Shown: positions 44,623 to 54,628, counted from the stretch's first letter. The stretch is DNA of 64,000 nucleotides from Desulfobacteraceae bacterium (GCA_011390465.1 JAABSH010000003.1:81776-145775), one strand, 5' to 3'. The notes: generated by a model not told the origin, from the sequence alone. Numbers and translations: made by a program.

Positions 44623-46242
44623 TTATCGATGCTTTATAAGGGTGATGAGTTCGGTCAGTTCCGGATGCCTGATGAGCCGGGCGCTTACCGCAAATACCGC
44701 CATGCCGCAAACCACTCCGGCACACACAATGCCTGCCAGGGCTGGCGTAGAGGCTGCTGCAGCCACTGATCCGGCTACTGATTCGGCGGATTGGATTGAT
44801 GTGGCTGGCGCGACGGATAAGCGCGCTATGGCCCACCCGGAAAAGACGTGCAGGCAAAATCCCATAATAGCGGAACATATCACAGAGCCGGCAATGGATT
44901 CAATGATCTTTTTCCAGTCCGGCACCCGCACTTTTCGGCTCAGCGGGATGGTCAGCAGGATAAAATTCACCATGGCGGACAGGGCCCCGGCAAGGGCCAG
45001 GCCGGCATGGGCCATGGGCTTCATCAGCACCAGACAAAGCACCATATGGGCGCTGATGGAAATGATCCCCATGATCACCGGGGTCCGGGTGTTGCCCAGG
45101 GCGTAAAAGGCGCTGACAACAATCCGCACCCCGGAAAAAGCCCATAATCCCAGACTGAAATACAGCAGGGCGTCAGCCGTCATTGCGGTGCTGGCCGGAT
45201 CAAAAGCCCCCCGTTCGAACAACAGGGCAACAATGGGCTGGCGCAGCACGATCAGTCCGGTCATGGCCGGAAGGGTGATAAAAAAAATCAGCTTAATGGC
45301 GTCGGAAAGGGTTTCGCTGAATTGATGCAAATTCCGGGCCGCGGCCTGGCGGGAGAGCCCGGGAAGAATGGCCACAGACATGGAAATGGCAAAGATTCCC
45401 AGGGGAAACTGCACCAGGCGGTCCGCGTAATAGAGCCATGACACGCTTCCGGCGGCAAGAAATGAGGCCAGCAGGGTGCTGACAAGCATGTTGATCTGAT
45501 AGGCCGCGGCGCCGAATACAGAAGGCAGCATGCGCCGGCCAATGGTTTTCAGGGCCGGATGATAAAAATTGGCCCGGCGCCAGAAAACAAAGCCCTGTCG
45601 GGCAAGAAAGGGCAGCTGCAGCAGAAGCTGCAACAATCCGCCGATCACCACTCCCGCGGCCAGGCCCGTGATGGGTTCCGGCAGGAGCGGGCATAAAAAA
45701 AGCATTGCCGCGATAATGGAAAGATTTAAGATCACCGGTGCAAACGCCGGGGCCGCAAAATGGCCCAGGGCGTTTAAAATGCCCATGCACAGGGCCACCA
45801 GGCAGATAAAAAAGATATACGGAAACATGATCCGGGTGAGCAGCACGGCAGTGGAAAATTGACTGCCAACGAATCCCGGGGCAATGACCCGCACCACGGC
45901 AGGGGCGGCAAGAATGCCCGCAAGGGTGATGATCACCAGAATAACAGACAGCATCCGGGCGGCGGACCGGGCCATATCAAAGGCAGCGGCTTTGCCGTGG
46001 TCCGTCAGGTATCCGGAGAAAACCGGGATAAAGGCCACGGTCAGGGAGCCTTCTCCAAAAAGCCGGCGGAACAGGTTTGGCAGCCGGAAGGCCGCGAAAA
46101 AAGCGTCCGACAGGGGGCCGGCACCGAAAAACCAGGCAATCACCATGTCCCGGATAAAACCAAACACCCGGCTGATCAGGGTAAATCCCCCGACAATGCC
46201 CGCGGCCCGGGCAAAGGCTTTTTTTTCACTGGTATTTTTCAT
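44623..46242 (-). CDS. murJ: Lipid II flippase MurJ
   Basis: 539 residues from ATG 46240-46242; an ATG 11 codons upstream is possible, and neither has a strong ribosome site. Fourteen or so helices begin with GGFTLISRVFGFIRDMVIAWFFGAGPLSDAFFAAFRLPNLFRRLFGEGSL, shown here by its ends only, the MVIN/MurJ hallmark. SVAILPGLSRQAAARNL is also typical. It moves lipid II across the inner membrane. The tail near 500-520 has an unusual Ala/Ser run (SVAGSVAAAASTPALAG). Confidence 0.93.
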   Translation of the reverse strand: MKNTSEKKAFARAAGIVGGFTLISRVFGFIRDMVIAWFFGAGPLSDAFFAAFRLPNLFRRLFGEGSLTVAFIPVFSGYLTDHGKAAAFDMARSAARMLSVILVIITLAGILAAPAVVRVIAPGFVGSQFSTAVLLTRIMFPYIFFICLVALCMGILNALGHFAAPAFAPVILNLSIIAAMLFLCPLLPEPITGLAAGVVIGGLLQLLLQLPFLARQGFVFWRRANFYHPALKTIGRRMLPSVFGAAAYQINMLVSTLLASFLAAGSVSWLYYADRLVQFPLGIFAISMSVAILPGLSRQAAARNLHQFSETLSDAIKLIFFITLPAMTGLIVLRQPIVALLFERGAFDPASTAMTADALLYFSLGLWAFSGVRIVVSAFYALGNTRTPVIMGIISISAHMVLCLVLMKPMAHAGLALAGALSAMVNFILLTIPLSRKVRVPDWKKIIESIAGSVICSAIMGFCLHVFSGWAIARLSVAPATSIQSAESVAGSVAAAASTPALAGIVCAGVVCGMAVFAVSARLIRHPELTELITLIKHR

Positions 46243-46316
46243 ACAGGGCGGTTTTTTAGTTATCCTGCGGGTCATTTTGGGGTTTTGAGGTGGATAGGGA
46301 GAACGCGTAATTTTTT

Positions 46317-46405
46317 CGATCCCGATAGCGATCCCGATCCCGATAGCGATCCCGATCCCGATCCCGATTTCGATGGTCGGTATCGGGATCGCTATCGAAA
46401 TCGGG
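46317..46405. repeat. Hexamer CGATNN fold-back array 2
   Basis: Forward CGATCC, CGATAG, CGATCC, CGATCC, CGATAG, CGATCC..., CGATTT, CGATGG, then the inverted TATCGGGATCGCTATCGAAATC. The two halves can pair into a long hairpin. Confidence 0.85.
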
Positions 46406-46474
46406 TTTTTTCCATGGATGAAAAATTATTAATTGTTTATTCATCTTCCCCGAGTTGGAGTCCTCTGGTTTGTA

Positions 46475-46618
46475 ATGGCGTCGTCAATGTCATTAACTTA
46501 GGCCATATGCGTAGGGGAGGGGTTTATCCCCTCCCGGCATGGGTCGCCTTTTTCGCTGGAGGGGGTAAACCCCTCCCCTACATTGAAACCTCTTAAGTTA
46601 ACGACATTGATGGCGTCG
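46475..46618. repeat. Paired REP element (BIME) of the GTAGGGG type
   Basis: A GTAG-foot hairpin (46511-46535; stem GGGAGGGG, loop TTTAT) faces an inverted copy (46558-46581). Outside them TCAATGTCATTAACTTA and TTAACGACATTGA extend the palindrome. The same REP surrounds the transposase at 61-62 kb. No gene in the 46243-46729 gap. Confidence 0.85.
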
Positions 46619-46655
46619 TATTGCATATCATAGAATTGCGGTTTTGAGAAATTTC

Positions 46656-46684
46656 TTGACACAAGGTGTTCGATCCGTTATCAA
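46656..46684 (+). promoter_or_regulatory. Sigma-70-type promoter of rpsT
   Basis: TTGACA (46656-46661), 17-bp spacer, TATCAA (46679-46684), 45 bases before the start codon. Confidence 0.6.
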
Positions 46685-46729
46685 TTGCATTTATATTTTT
46701 TACAGAAACCGCATAAAGGAGTTTTAACA

Positions 46730-47002
46730 TTGGCAAATCATAAATCCGCAGTAAAACGAAATTTGCAGAATCAGAAACGGCGGCTTCGCAACCGGTCAGT
46801 AAAAACCCGGATCAAAGGGGTTGTCAAACAGATTGATCTTTTTGCACAAGACAACGCAGCTACCGGCACGGTTGCTGATGAATTAAATACCGCCAAATCC
46901 GTTATTGATAAGGCGGCCAAAAAAGGGGTGATTCATCCGCGCACTGCTGCACGGAAAATATCCCGGCTGTCCAAACGGGTCAACCGTCTGACAGCGGCAT
47001 AA
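46730..47002 (+). CDS. rpsT: 30S ribosomal protein S20
   Basis: 90 residues starting at TTG 46730 (fMet-ANHKSAVKRNLQNQKRRLRN). AAAGGAG lies 8 bases before, while the upstream ATG frame is outside the family. The lysine/arginine-rich N-terminal helix, KTRIKGVVKQID and GVIHPRTAARKISRLSKRVN are diagnostic. S20 binds 16S rRNA early in 30S assembly. A TTG start, common for rpsT, probably helps its autoregulation. It ends in a terminator inside the convergent lptE gene. Confidence 0.95.
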   Translation: MANHKSAVKRNLQNQKRRLRNRSVKTRIKGVVKQIDLFAQDNAATGTVADELNTAKSVIDKAAKKGVIHPRTAARKISRLSKRVNRLTAA

Positions 47003-47062
47003 GAAGCATCTTCTGCCAATACCGGATAAACAGCTAAAAAAGACGGCTAAAAAACTGCCGGG

Positions 47063-47590
47063 TTAAAAATTATCCGATAATCGATAATAAATCCGCTCTG
47101 CCACTCGACTTGAGAGTTGCCTGAGAGCGGATTTTTTATTGTTTTCGGTCTGGGCCTTTTCCGGGCTGACCGCATAGGTTTCATACTCGGTAATGGCCTC
47201 ATCTGCCCACAGAAGGTCCCCGTCCTTACCGGTTAACCGGATGGCAATGGTTGCCTGAAGCCGGCGCTCTGCGGACGTGTGGGCCGTGCGGTGGGAAATG
47301 GTCACAGCGGTGATGGATTTAACCGTGCCGGTCAGCCGGGCGTCCGCAATTTCCGGGGCTGCCAGTTTTTGGCTATCAAACCGGGTAAACTGGTAAATCA
47401 GGTCATTGGTGATATAGGTTTCAAAACCGGTTTCACCGCTTTTGTTTTCAAAAACACCGATATGAAGGGTCTCCACCCCGCCGGGCAGGTGCCCGCTGCC
47501 GGAAAACCGGTACCCGCAGGCCCCGGCTGCCGCGCACAGGAACAGTAGCAGCAGAAATAACAGGACTGTGCGTAAGTAGAATTTTTGCAA
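47063..47590 (-). CDS. lptE: LPS-assembly lipoprotein LptE
   Basis: 175 residues. Lipobox AAGACGYRF after a hydrophobic signal (LLFLLLLFLCAAAGAC). GYRFSGSGHLPGGVETLHIGVFENKSGETGFE is the LptE hallmark. The C-terminal helix is ALRQLSSRVAERIYYRLSDNF. LptE plugs LptD in the outer membrane for LPS export, showing a diderm organism with LPS. It starts 21 bp after the leuS stop, a common leuS-lptE arrangement. Confidence 0.9.
   Translation of the reverse strand: MQKFYLRTVLLFLLLLFLCAAAGACGYRFSGSGHLPGGVETLHIGVFENKSGETGFETYITNDLIYQFTRFDSQKLAAPEIADARLTGTVKSITAVTISHRTAHTSAERRLQATIAIRLTGKDGDLLWADEAITEYETYAVSPEKAQTENNKKSALRQLSSRVAERIYYRLSDNF
47089..47137 (+). terminator. Rho-independent terminator of rpsT within lptE coding sequence
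   Basis: AAATCCGCTCT (47089-47099) pairs perfectly with AGAGCGGATTT (47124-47134), followed by more T. It lies 87 bases after the rpsT stop but inside the 3' codons of the convergent lptE gene. Confidence 0.8.
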
Positions 47591-47611
47591 CTGCTTTCCT
47601 TTTTTAGAGCC

Positions 47612-50248
47612 TTAAACCACAACGTTTACCAGCTTGTTCTTCACCACAACAATCTTTTTAATGGTCTTGCCGTCAACAAAGCGCTGAACATTGTCGTCTG
47701 CCAGGGCCTGGGCTTTGACGGTGTCGTCATCGGCATCCGCGCTGGTGGTGAATTTTCCCCGCACCTTGCCGTTGACCTGGGCCACAATGGTCACGGTGTC
47801 CACTGCCATGGCGTCTTCCCGGAATTCCGGCCAGGGCGCCCTGGCAAGGCTTGTGCCTTTATTGCCCAGGGTTTCCCAGAGTTCTTCGGCAAAATGCGGC
47901 ACAATGGGCGACAACAGCAGAATCATGGATTCCACGGCTTTTCGGATGACGCCGGCGCTTTCTTTGTGTTTTGCGTCAAGATCCATGCTGTACATCAGGT
48001 TCACCAGTTCCATGACCGCGCTGATGGCGGTGTTGAAATGAAACCGGTCTTCAATGTCTGAAGATACTTTCCGGATGGTCTGATGGGTCTTGCGGAACAG
48101 GTTTTTTAGATTTTCATCAAGAGCCTCCACAGGGCCGTCAAACGGTTTTGTGCCGGCAATTTTTGACTCCAGATCCTGAACCAGCCGCCAGATCCGGTTT
48201 AAAAACCGGAAACAGCCATCCACTCCCTGTTCGCTCCATTCCAGATCCCGTTCCGGGGGCGCGGCAAACAGGCAGAAGAGGCGCACCGTGTCGGCCCCGT
48301 ATGTTTCAAGCAGGGTATTGGGATCAATTACGTTTTTTTTGGATTTGGACATTTTTTCCACCCGCCCAACCGTGACCGGAGCCCCGCATTTGGTGCACAC
48401 ATACCCGTCTTTTTCCATGCGCGCTTCTTCGGGAAACAAAAATCCATGTGTTGGGCAGGACAGGGTTTCCTTGCACACCATGCCCTGGGTCAGCAGCCGG
48501 GTGAAGGGTTCTTTGTATTGGACCATGTCCAGGTCGTGGAGTACCCGGGTGAAATACCGGGAATAAAGAAGATGCAGCACCGCATGTTCCACGCCGCCGA
48601 TATACTGGTCCACGGGCATCCAGTAATCCACGGCAGCCTTGTCAAACATGGCCCTGTCGCATTTCGGGCTGCAATAGCGCTCAAAATACCAGGAAGATTC
48701 CACAAACGTGTCCATGGTATCGGTTTCCCGGCGGGCCGGTCCGCCGCAGGACGGACAGGTGGTGTTGAGAAACGAATCCAGCCTGGAAAGCGGTGAACCG
48801 CCGCCCTCCAGAAGATCCACATCTTCCGGCAGAATCACGGGCAACGCGTCTTCCGGCACCGGCACAATGCCGCATTTTTCGCAGTGAACCATGGGCACCG
48901 GGGTTCCCCAGAACCGCTGCCGGGAAATGCCCCAGTCCCGGAGCCGGAAATTGACCGCCCGCTTGCCGAGGTTGTTTTTCTCCAGATAATCCGCGATTTT
49001 TTCCTGGGCCGTGATGTTGTCCAGACCGTCAAACTGCCGGGAATTGACCATCACCCCCGGGCCGGTATAGGCCTCGGTGCTGGCAATGGCTTCAAGGGCC
49101 ATGTCTTCCGGCTTGATCACCACAATAATGTCCAGCCCGTATTTTTTGGCAAATTCAAAATCCCGCTGGTCATGGGCCGGCACGCACATGACCGCGCCGG
49201 TGCCGTATTCCATGAGCGCGAAATTGGCCGCATACACCGGCATGCGCCGTCCGGTCAGGGGATTGATGCAGTAAGCCCCGGTAAACACCCCTTCTTTTTC
49301 ATAGGTTTCAATGGTCTGGCTGGACCGGTTTTCCGCGGCCATCCGTTCCTGGAATTCGCGAATGGCCTGGGCCTGGGGTGTATTTTTAGAAAGCATTTCC
49401 ACCATGGGATGTTCCGGCGCCAGACACATAAAGGTCGCGCCGAGCACGGTATCATGGCGGGTGGTGAATACGGTAATCGCCTGATCGGTATTTTTCTGGC
49501 CAGATTTTTCCGGATCAGGGTTTTCCTTATTGGAATTTTCGATGGCAAAATGAATTTCCGCGCCCGTGCTTTTGCCGATCCAGTTTTTCTGCATGGTGGT
49601 GACCTTGTCCGGCCAGCCGGGCAGCTGGTCGCAGAAATCCAGCAGATCCTGGGCATAATCCGTGATTTTGAAAAACCACTGGGACAGTTTTTTCTGGCGC
49701 ACCGGCTTGCCGCAGCGCCAGCAGGCCCCGCCTTCCACCTGTTCGTTGGCCAGCACGGTCTGACAGGATTCGCACCAGTTGACAAAGGATTCCTTGCGGT
49801 AAGCCATGCCTTTTTTAAACATCCGCACAAACAGCCATTGTTCCCACCGGTAATAATCCGGGGTGCAGGTGGCCACTTCCCGGTCCCAGTCATAACTGAA
49901 TCCCAGTTGCTTTAACTGGTTTTTCATATACTTGATATTTTCATAGGTCCAGGCCGCGGGCTGGGTGTTGTTGGCAATGGCCGCGTTTTCCGCGGGCATG
50001 CCGAATGCGTCCCATCCCATGGGATGGAGCACATTATAACCCTTCATGGTCTTATACCGGGCCACCACATCGCCGATGGTGTAGTTCCGGACGTGGCCCA
50101 TGTGGATTTTGCCGGAAGGATAGGGAAACATTTCCAGAAGATAGTATTTTTCCCGGGAGGGATCTTCCGTAACCTTAAACTGTCCTTTATCCGCCCACCG
50201 GGTTTGCCATTTGGGTTCTATATGTTTGGGGTTGTATCGATGTTCCAT
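47612..50248 (-). CDS. leuS: Leucyl-tRNA synthetase
   Basis: 878 residues from ATG 50246-50248 ([15 protein letters not shown]); a longer frame to 50335 lacks homology. Class I HIGH-type [16 protein letters not shown], the zinc knuckle [21 protein letters not shown], the editing CP1 domain and the [12 protein letters not shown] loop are present. It charges tRNA-Leu. It contains an extra stretch [20 protein letters not shown] in the editing domain, which looks like a lineage insertion. Confidence 0.96.
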   Translation of the reverse strand: MEHRYNPKHIEPKWQTRWADKGQFKVTEDPSREKYYLLEMFPYPSGKIHMGHVRNYTIGDVVARYKTMKGYNVLHPMGWDAFGMPAENAAIANNTQPAAWTYENIKYMKNQLKQLGFSYDWDREVATCTPDYYRWEQWLFVRMFKKGMAYRKESFVNWCESCQTVLANEQVEGGACWRCGKPVRQKKLSQWFFKITDYAQDLLDFCDQLPGWPDKVTTMQKNWIGKSTGAEIHFAIENSNKENPDPEKSGQKNTDQAITVFTTRHDTVLGATFMCLAPEHPMVEMLSKNTPQAQAIREFQERMAAENRSSQTIETYEKEGVFTGAYCINPLTGRRMPVYAANFALMEYGTGAVMCVPAHDQRDFEFAKKYGLDIIVVIKPEDMALEAIASTEAYTGPGVMVNSRQFDGLDNITAQEKIADYLEKNNLGKRAVNFRLRDWGISRQRFWGTPVPMVHCEKCGIVPVPEDALPVILPEDVDLLEGGGSPLSRLDSFLNTTCPSCGGPARRETDTMDTFVESSWYFERYCSPKCDRAMFDKAAVDYWMPVDQYIGGVEHAVLHLLYSRYFTRVLHDLDMVQYKEPFTRLLTQGMVCKETLSCPTHGFLFPEEARMEKDGYVCTKCGAPVTVGRVEKMSKSKKNVIDPNTLLETYGADTVRLFCLFAAPPERDLEWSEQGVDGCFRFLNRIWRLVQDLESKIAGTKPFDGPVEALDENLKNLFRKTHQTIRKVSSDIEDRFHFNTAISAVMELVNLMYSMDLDAKHKESAGVIRKAVESMILLLSPIVPHFAEELWETLGNKGTSLARAPWPEFREDAMAVDTVTIVAQVNGKVRGKFTTSADADDDTVKAQALADDNVQRFVDGKTIKKIVVVKNKLVNVVV

Positions 50249-50338
50249 TTTTTGTTCAAAAATCCTTTTCATAATAGAGAGATAAGATAAGACTGAATTT
50301 TGAATTCTTGTGCCACACTCTGGGGGAAAGATCAAGAT

Positions 50339-50452
50339 ATAAGGTGGAAGCTCAAAGGTGAAAGCTCAAAGCTCAAAGGGGAAAGGGGCATCCGCTGCTT
50401 CGGGCTTTCAGCTTCCGGCTTTCAGCTTTCAGCTTCTGGCTTTCAGCTTTTT
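50339..50452. repeat. Heptamer array D, two opposed halves
   Basis: 50341-50385 runs forward (TGGAAGC, TCAAAGG, TGAAAGC, TCAAAGC, TCAAAGG, GGAAAGG). 50397-50452 runs inverted (GGCTTTC, AGCTTCC, GGCTTTC, AGCTTTC, AGCTTCT). The gap 50249-50630 between leuS and rng contains nothing else recognised. Confidence 0.85.
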
Positions 50453-50630
50453 TCCGCGCAACCTGCTAAAATCAAAAATTATTTGACTTGCGGGCCGTAA
50501 TTACCTATTTAAGAGACAAATTTAGAAATTTATATTCAGACGTAAAGCATCAGCGGTCCCGGCCGGCCGTCTGAACAACGCCTGTTTTTTTGCCGCCAAT
50601 ACGGCGGAATTACAATGTATAAGGAATTTT

Positions 50631-52091
50631 ATGAGTATTAAAATGTTGATCAATTCGGTGGATGCGGAGGAATGCCGCATCGCCAAAGTCAAAAACAACC
50701 GTCTGGAAGAATTTCATATTGAAGCGGCGGCCCGGGAAATTACCCAGGGCAATATTTACAAAGGGGTTGTCTCCCGGGTGGAACCCAGTCTGCAGTCGGT
50801 GTTTGTGGATTACGGGGTGGATAAAAACGGGTTTTTGCAAAAACATGAGATCCATCCGGATTATTTTATCGATGATCCGTCCGGCAACCAGTCCCTGAAG
50901 AATATTATCAAAAACGGCCAGGAACTGATGGTGCAGGTCACCAAAGAGCCGTTTATGAAAAAAGGGGCCATGCTTACCACGTTTATTTCCATTCCCGGAC
51001 GGAATATGGTGCTGATGCCGGGAAGCAAAACCGTTGGCGTGTCCCGCAAGATTGAAGACGAAGATGAACGAAAGCGCATCAAGGAAATCATGGGCAAAAT
51101 GCTGCCCGAGGGATTTGGCGTCATTGTCCGCACCGCGGGCCAGAAATGCACCAAAACCACTCTGGACAAGGAATTTCGCCATTTGATGCGGTTGTGGAAA
51201 AATATTAAAAAAGGGGTCAATGACGCTCCGGCACCGTCGTTGCTGCACAAGGAACAGACCCTGGCCCAGCGGGTCATCCGGGATTATTTTACACCGGATA
51301 TTACCGAAATCCTGATTGATGATGAGCTGGTTTACAATGAGGTCCGGGATTTCATGAAAATGATTTCCCCCACGCATCAGAAAATCGTAAAACGGTATAA
51401 AACAGACAAACCGATTTTTTCCAAACATCAGCTGGAAGATCAGATCGCCTCGATCTTTGAAAACCGGGTCGGGCTGAAATCCGGGGGCTCCATTGTCATA
51501 GAACAGACCGAGGCCCTGGTGTCCATTGATGTGAATTCCGGCAAAGCCACCCAGAAAAAAAATGTGGAAGAGACCGCGGTCCAGACCAATCTGGAGGCGG
51601 CGGAAGAAGTGGCCCGTCAGCTGCGGCTGCGGGATTTCGGCGGCCTGATCGTGATTGATTTTATTGACATGCGGGACCGCAAGAACCGGGCCAAAATTGA
51701 AAAAGCCATCAAGGCGGAGCTGAAAAGCGACAAGGCCCGCACCAAGGTCGGGCGGCTGTCCGTGTTCGGGCTGCTGGAAATGTCCCGCCAGCGCATCCGG
51801 CCGTCCATTCAGTTTATCAATTCCCAGCCCTGTAAACGCTGCCGGGGCAAAGGCATGGTGCCCTCCGTGGAATCGCTGGGGCTTAATTTCTTAAGGCGCC
51901 TGCGGGTGGAAACCCTTAAAGACGGCGTGGCCGGCGTCAAAGGGTTTGTTCCGCCGGAGGTGGCGGCCTATCTGCTGAACCGGAAGAAAAAAGAGCTGCT
52001 GGAGCTTGAGCACCGGCGGGAGGTCTGTATTACCCTTGAAGCGGACCCGGCTTTGATTCCCGGGGAAAGCAAGATTGTGAGGGAGGCCTGA
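50631..52091 (+). CDS. rng: Ribonuclease G/E family endoribonuclease
   Basis: 486 residues, the length of RNase G, without the long RNase E scaffold tail. S1 domain: GNIYKGVVSRVEPSLQSVFVDYG. Catalytic DNase I-like domain: ALVSIDVNSGKATQKK (metal-binding Asp) and GGLIVIDFIDM. Zinc link CKRCRGKG (about 403-410). It cleaves single-stranded AU-rich RNA in rRNA maturation and mRNA decay. Its TGA runs straight into a 7-bp repeat array. Confidence 0.93.
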   Translation: MSIKMLINSVDAEECRIAKVKNNRLEEFHIEAAAREITQGNIYKGVVSRVEPSLQSVFVDYGVDKNGFLQKHEIHPDYFIDDPSGNQSLKNIIKNGQELMVQVTKEPFMKKGAMLTTFISIPGRNMVLMPGSKTVGVSRKIEDEDERKRIKEIMGKMLPEGFGVIVRTAGQKCTKTTLDKEFRHLMRLWKNIKKGVNDAPAPSLLHKEQTLAQRVIRDYFTPDITEILIDDELVYNEVRDFMKMISPTHQKIVKRYKTDKPIFSKHQLEDQIASIFENRVGLKSGGSIVIEQTEALVSIDVNSGKATQKKNVEETAVQTNLEAAEEVARQLRLRDFGGLIVIDFIDMRDRKNRAKIEKAIKAELKSDKARTKVGRLSVFGLLEMSRQRIRPSIQFINSQPCKRCRGKGMVPSVESLGLNFLRRLRVETLKDGVAGVKGFVPPEVAAYLLNRKKKELLELEHRREVCITLEADPALIPGESKIVREA

Positions 52092-52124
52092 AGGGGAAAG
52101 CTCAAAGCTCAAAGCTGAAAGCGT
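52091..52124 (+). repeat. Heptamer array E after rng
   Basis: GGAAAGC, TCAAAGC, TCAAAGC, TGAAAGC directly after the rng stop in the sense direction, passing straight into a REP unit. Confidence 0.85.
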
Positions 52125-52478
52125 CAGGGAGTCCCAAACAGACGGGACACCCTGACCTACGGAATCGTAGCGTAGGTCAGGGTGCGCGAAGCATTCCCTG
52201 ACACATTCATAACGCTGCTTCACGCTATTGACCGTGATCCGCAATGGTTATGGTAAGCTTCCGGAACTATAAACCGTGGAGCGCCAGCGACATTCCTTAT
52301 TCAATGTTCAAAGTTGGACGTTCGATGTTCAATGTTCATAAATATTTTGCGTATATCCAAATGCGAGAACAAATTCTGAAAGCTGAAAGCATCAGGGAAT
52401 CCCAAACAGACGGGACACCCTGACCTACGGAATCGCAGCGTAGGTCAGGGTGCGCGAAGCGTTCCCTGACACATTCAC
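52123..52478. repeat. Two GTAGGTC-type REP pairs with dispersed element between
   Basis: Units at 52123-52209 and 52391-52478 are about 96% identical. Each holds CACCCTGACCTACG facing CGTAGGTCAGGGTG, plus an inner hairpin GTCAGGG...CCCTGAC with a GTAG foot. Between them, 52267-52376 is the second copy of the element at 22356-22467. The 52092-52613 gap has no gene. Confidence 0.85.
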
Positions 52479-52499
52479 CGTGGATAAATAAAGAAGTAT

Positions 52500-52528
52500 T
52501 TGACCCTGCGGTTGTTTTAAAGTATGGA
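52500..52528 (+). promoter_or_regulatory. Possible sigma-70 promoter for yajC-secDF
   Basis: TTGACC (52500-52505), 17-bp spacer and TATGGA (52523-52528), between the REP units and yajC. Confidence 0.4.
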
Positions 52529-52613
52529 AAAAGCGGTTTTAAGAAACAGGCATCCGGTTATATTGAGGTGTATGGATATAACCGGTTCATTTTAGGAAAA
52601 AAGGAGGTTTTTT

Positions 52614-52928
52614 GTGATTAATACGGCATATGCAATGGGGCAGGGGGCCGCACCGGCCGGTGGCGGCGCGGCCGGCGGTTTTGGCGCGTTTATTCCAATT
52701 ATTCTGATGTTTGTGATTTTTTATTTTCTGCTTATCCGGCCCCAGCAGAAAAAAGCCAAACAGCATCAGGAAATGATTGGCAATCTGAAAAAAGGGGACC
52801 GGATCATCACCAGCGGCGGCATCTACGGTCAGATTACCGGACTGGATGAAAATACCGTCACCCTTGAAATTGCGGAAAAAGTCCGGGTGAAGGTGAGCCG
52901 CGCGACCATTGCCGGGCTCAGTCAGTAA
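52614..52928 (+). CDS. yajC: Preprotein translocase subunit YajC
   Basis: 104 residues from a GTG start behind AAGGAGG. One membrane span (IPIILMFVIFYFLLIRPQQK), then the conserved RPQQKKAKQHQEMIGNLKKGDRIITSGG, given here by its core RPQQKKAKQHQ, and the small beta domain. It belongs to the SecDF-YajC complex that helps protein export with the proton motive force. secD follows by 104 bp. Confidence 0.93.
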   Translation: MINTAYAMGQGAAPAGGGAAGGFGAFIPIILMFVIFYFLLIRPQQKKAKQHQEMIGNLKKGDRIITSGGIYGQITGLDENTVTLEIAEKVRVKVSRATIAGLSQ

Positions 52929-53032
52929 TTTTTTAGCATCTATCAGGAAACGGAAATGACAGGTTGCTTTTTGGCGCGGTCATTGACGCACCCGTTTCTT
53001 TTCATTGATTAACCAAAGAAAGGGCAAATGCA

Positions 53033-54613
53033 GTGAAAGATTTTTCCTGGCGACTTCCGGTGGTAGGACTGGTATTGATTGTGGCACTGATCTACGTTAT
53101 CCCGACGTTCAAACCGGGATGGTGGCCGAACAAGCAGATTAACCTTGGGCTTGATCTTCAGGGAGGCATGCATCTGGTTCTGGAAGTGCAGACGGAAAAA
53201 GCCGTGGAAAGCACTGTGGAACGGATTCGCAATGAAATGAGAGGCTACCTGCGGGATGATCAGATCCGGCACAAAGGCATTGATTATTCCGGCAAGACGG
53301 CCCTGTCGCTGATTCTGCTGGATGCAGCAGATGCGAAAAAAATAGAAAAGCTGCTGGAAAAAAACTACAGCGATGTCAAGATTGTGTCCCGTTCCATGGA
53401 AGCGGGAAATCAGGTTCTCAAAATCGGGCTGACGGATGAATGGACGACCCAGATCAAGAAGCAGGCCACGGAGCAGGCCCTTGAGACCATCCGGAACCGG
53501 ATAGATCAGTTCGGGGTCACGGAACCGGATATTCGGGTTCTGGGAGAGCGGCGCATTCAGATTCAGCTCCCCGGTATCCAGGATACGGAACGGGCCAAGG
53601 AACTTATCGGGAAAACCGCGCTCCTGGAATTCAAGCTTCTGGACGATGAACACGACATGGGCTCGGCCCTGGACGGAAACGTGCCGCCGGGCAGTGAAAT
53701 CCTGTACCAGGCCGTGGATGGGGAAACTGAAGCGGCAACGGCCCGGAAACAGCCTTATCTGGTGAAAAAACGGACCCTGATGACCGGCGAATATCTCACG
53801 GATGCCCGGGTGCAGATTGATTCCCAGTTTAACGAGTCCTATGTGTCCATTGAGTTTGACCGCAAAGGCGCCCGTCTGTTTGAGCGCATCACCGGTGAAA
53901 ATGTGAAAAAACGGCTGGCCATTGTCCTTGACAACAAGGTATATTCCGCGCCCACGATTCAGGAAAAAATTCCCGGGGGCAGCGCCCGGATTACCGGCAG
54001 TTTTACCACCCAGGAAGCCCACGATCTGGCCATTGTGCTCCGGGCCGGGTCTCTGCCCGCGCCGGTGAAAATTATTGAAGAAAGAACCGTGGGACCTTCC
54101 CTGGGGCATGATTCCATTCAAAAAGGGCTGTTTTCCATGTTGATCGGCGGCATTTTTGTGATTGTTTTCATGTTTATCTATTACAAGGGCGCCGGGCTGA
54201 TCGCGGATTTTGTGCTGATTTTGAATATTCTGCTGATCGCGGGCGGACTGGCCGCGTTCGGGGCCACCCTGACCCTTCCGGGTATTGCCGGGATCATTCT
54301 CACCATCGGCATGGCCGTGGACGCCAATGTGTTGATTTTTGAGCGTATCCGGGAGGAACTGCGGCTGGGCAAAACCCCCATTGCCTCGGTCGCCACCGGG
54401 TTTGAGCGGGCCAGCCTCACGATTCTGGACGCCAACGTTACCACCCTGATCGCGGCCCTGGTGCTGTTTCAGTTCGGCACCGGCCCGGTAAAAGGATTTG
54501 CCGTTACCCTGAGTCTGGGGGTTCTGGCCAGTGTTTTTACAGCCCTGGTGATTTCCCGGCTGATTTTTGATTATCTCTACGTGTCCCTCCGCGTTAAATC
54601 TTTAAGTATTTAG
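53033..54613 (+). CDS. secD: Protein translocase subunit SecD
   Basis: 526 residues from GTG 53033. LGLDLQGGMHLVLEV near the N-terminus, periplasmic P1 domain with DQFGVTEPDIRVLGERRIQIQLPG (in part), and a six-helix membrane part with GLAAFGATLTLPGIAGIILTIG and AVDANVLIFERIREE. It pulls translocating proteins on the periplasmic side using protons. It lies in the order yajC-secD-secF, 15 bp before secF. Confidence 0.96.
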   Translation: MKDFSWRLPVVGLVLIVALIYVIPTFKPGWWPNKQINLGLDLQGGMHLVLEVQTEKAVESTVERIRNEMRGYLRDDQIRHKGIDYSGKTALSLILLDAADAKKIEKLLEKNYSDVKIVSRSMEAGNQVLKIGLTDEWTTQIKKQATEQALETIRNRIDQFGVTEPDIRVLGERRIQIQLPGIQDTERAKELIGKTALLEFKLLDDEHDMGSALDGNVPPGSEILYQAVDGETEAATARKQPYLVKKRTLMTGEYLTDARVQIDSQFNESYVSIEFDRKGARLFERITGENVKKRLAIVLDNKVYSAPTIQEKIPGGSARITGSFTTQEAHDLAIVLRAGSLPAPVKIIEERTVGPSLGHDSIQKGLFSMLIGGIFVIVFMFIYYKGAGLIADFVLILNILLIAGGLAAFGATLTLPGIAGIILTIGMAVDANVLIFERIREELRLGKTPIASVATGFERASLTILDANVTTLIAALVLFQFGTGPVKGFAVTLSLGVLASVFTALVISRLIFDYLYVSLRVKSLSI

Positions 54614-54628
54614 AAAAGGAATCCAGGA

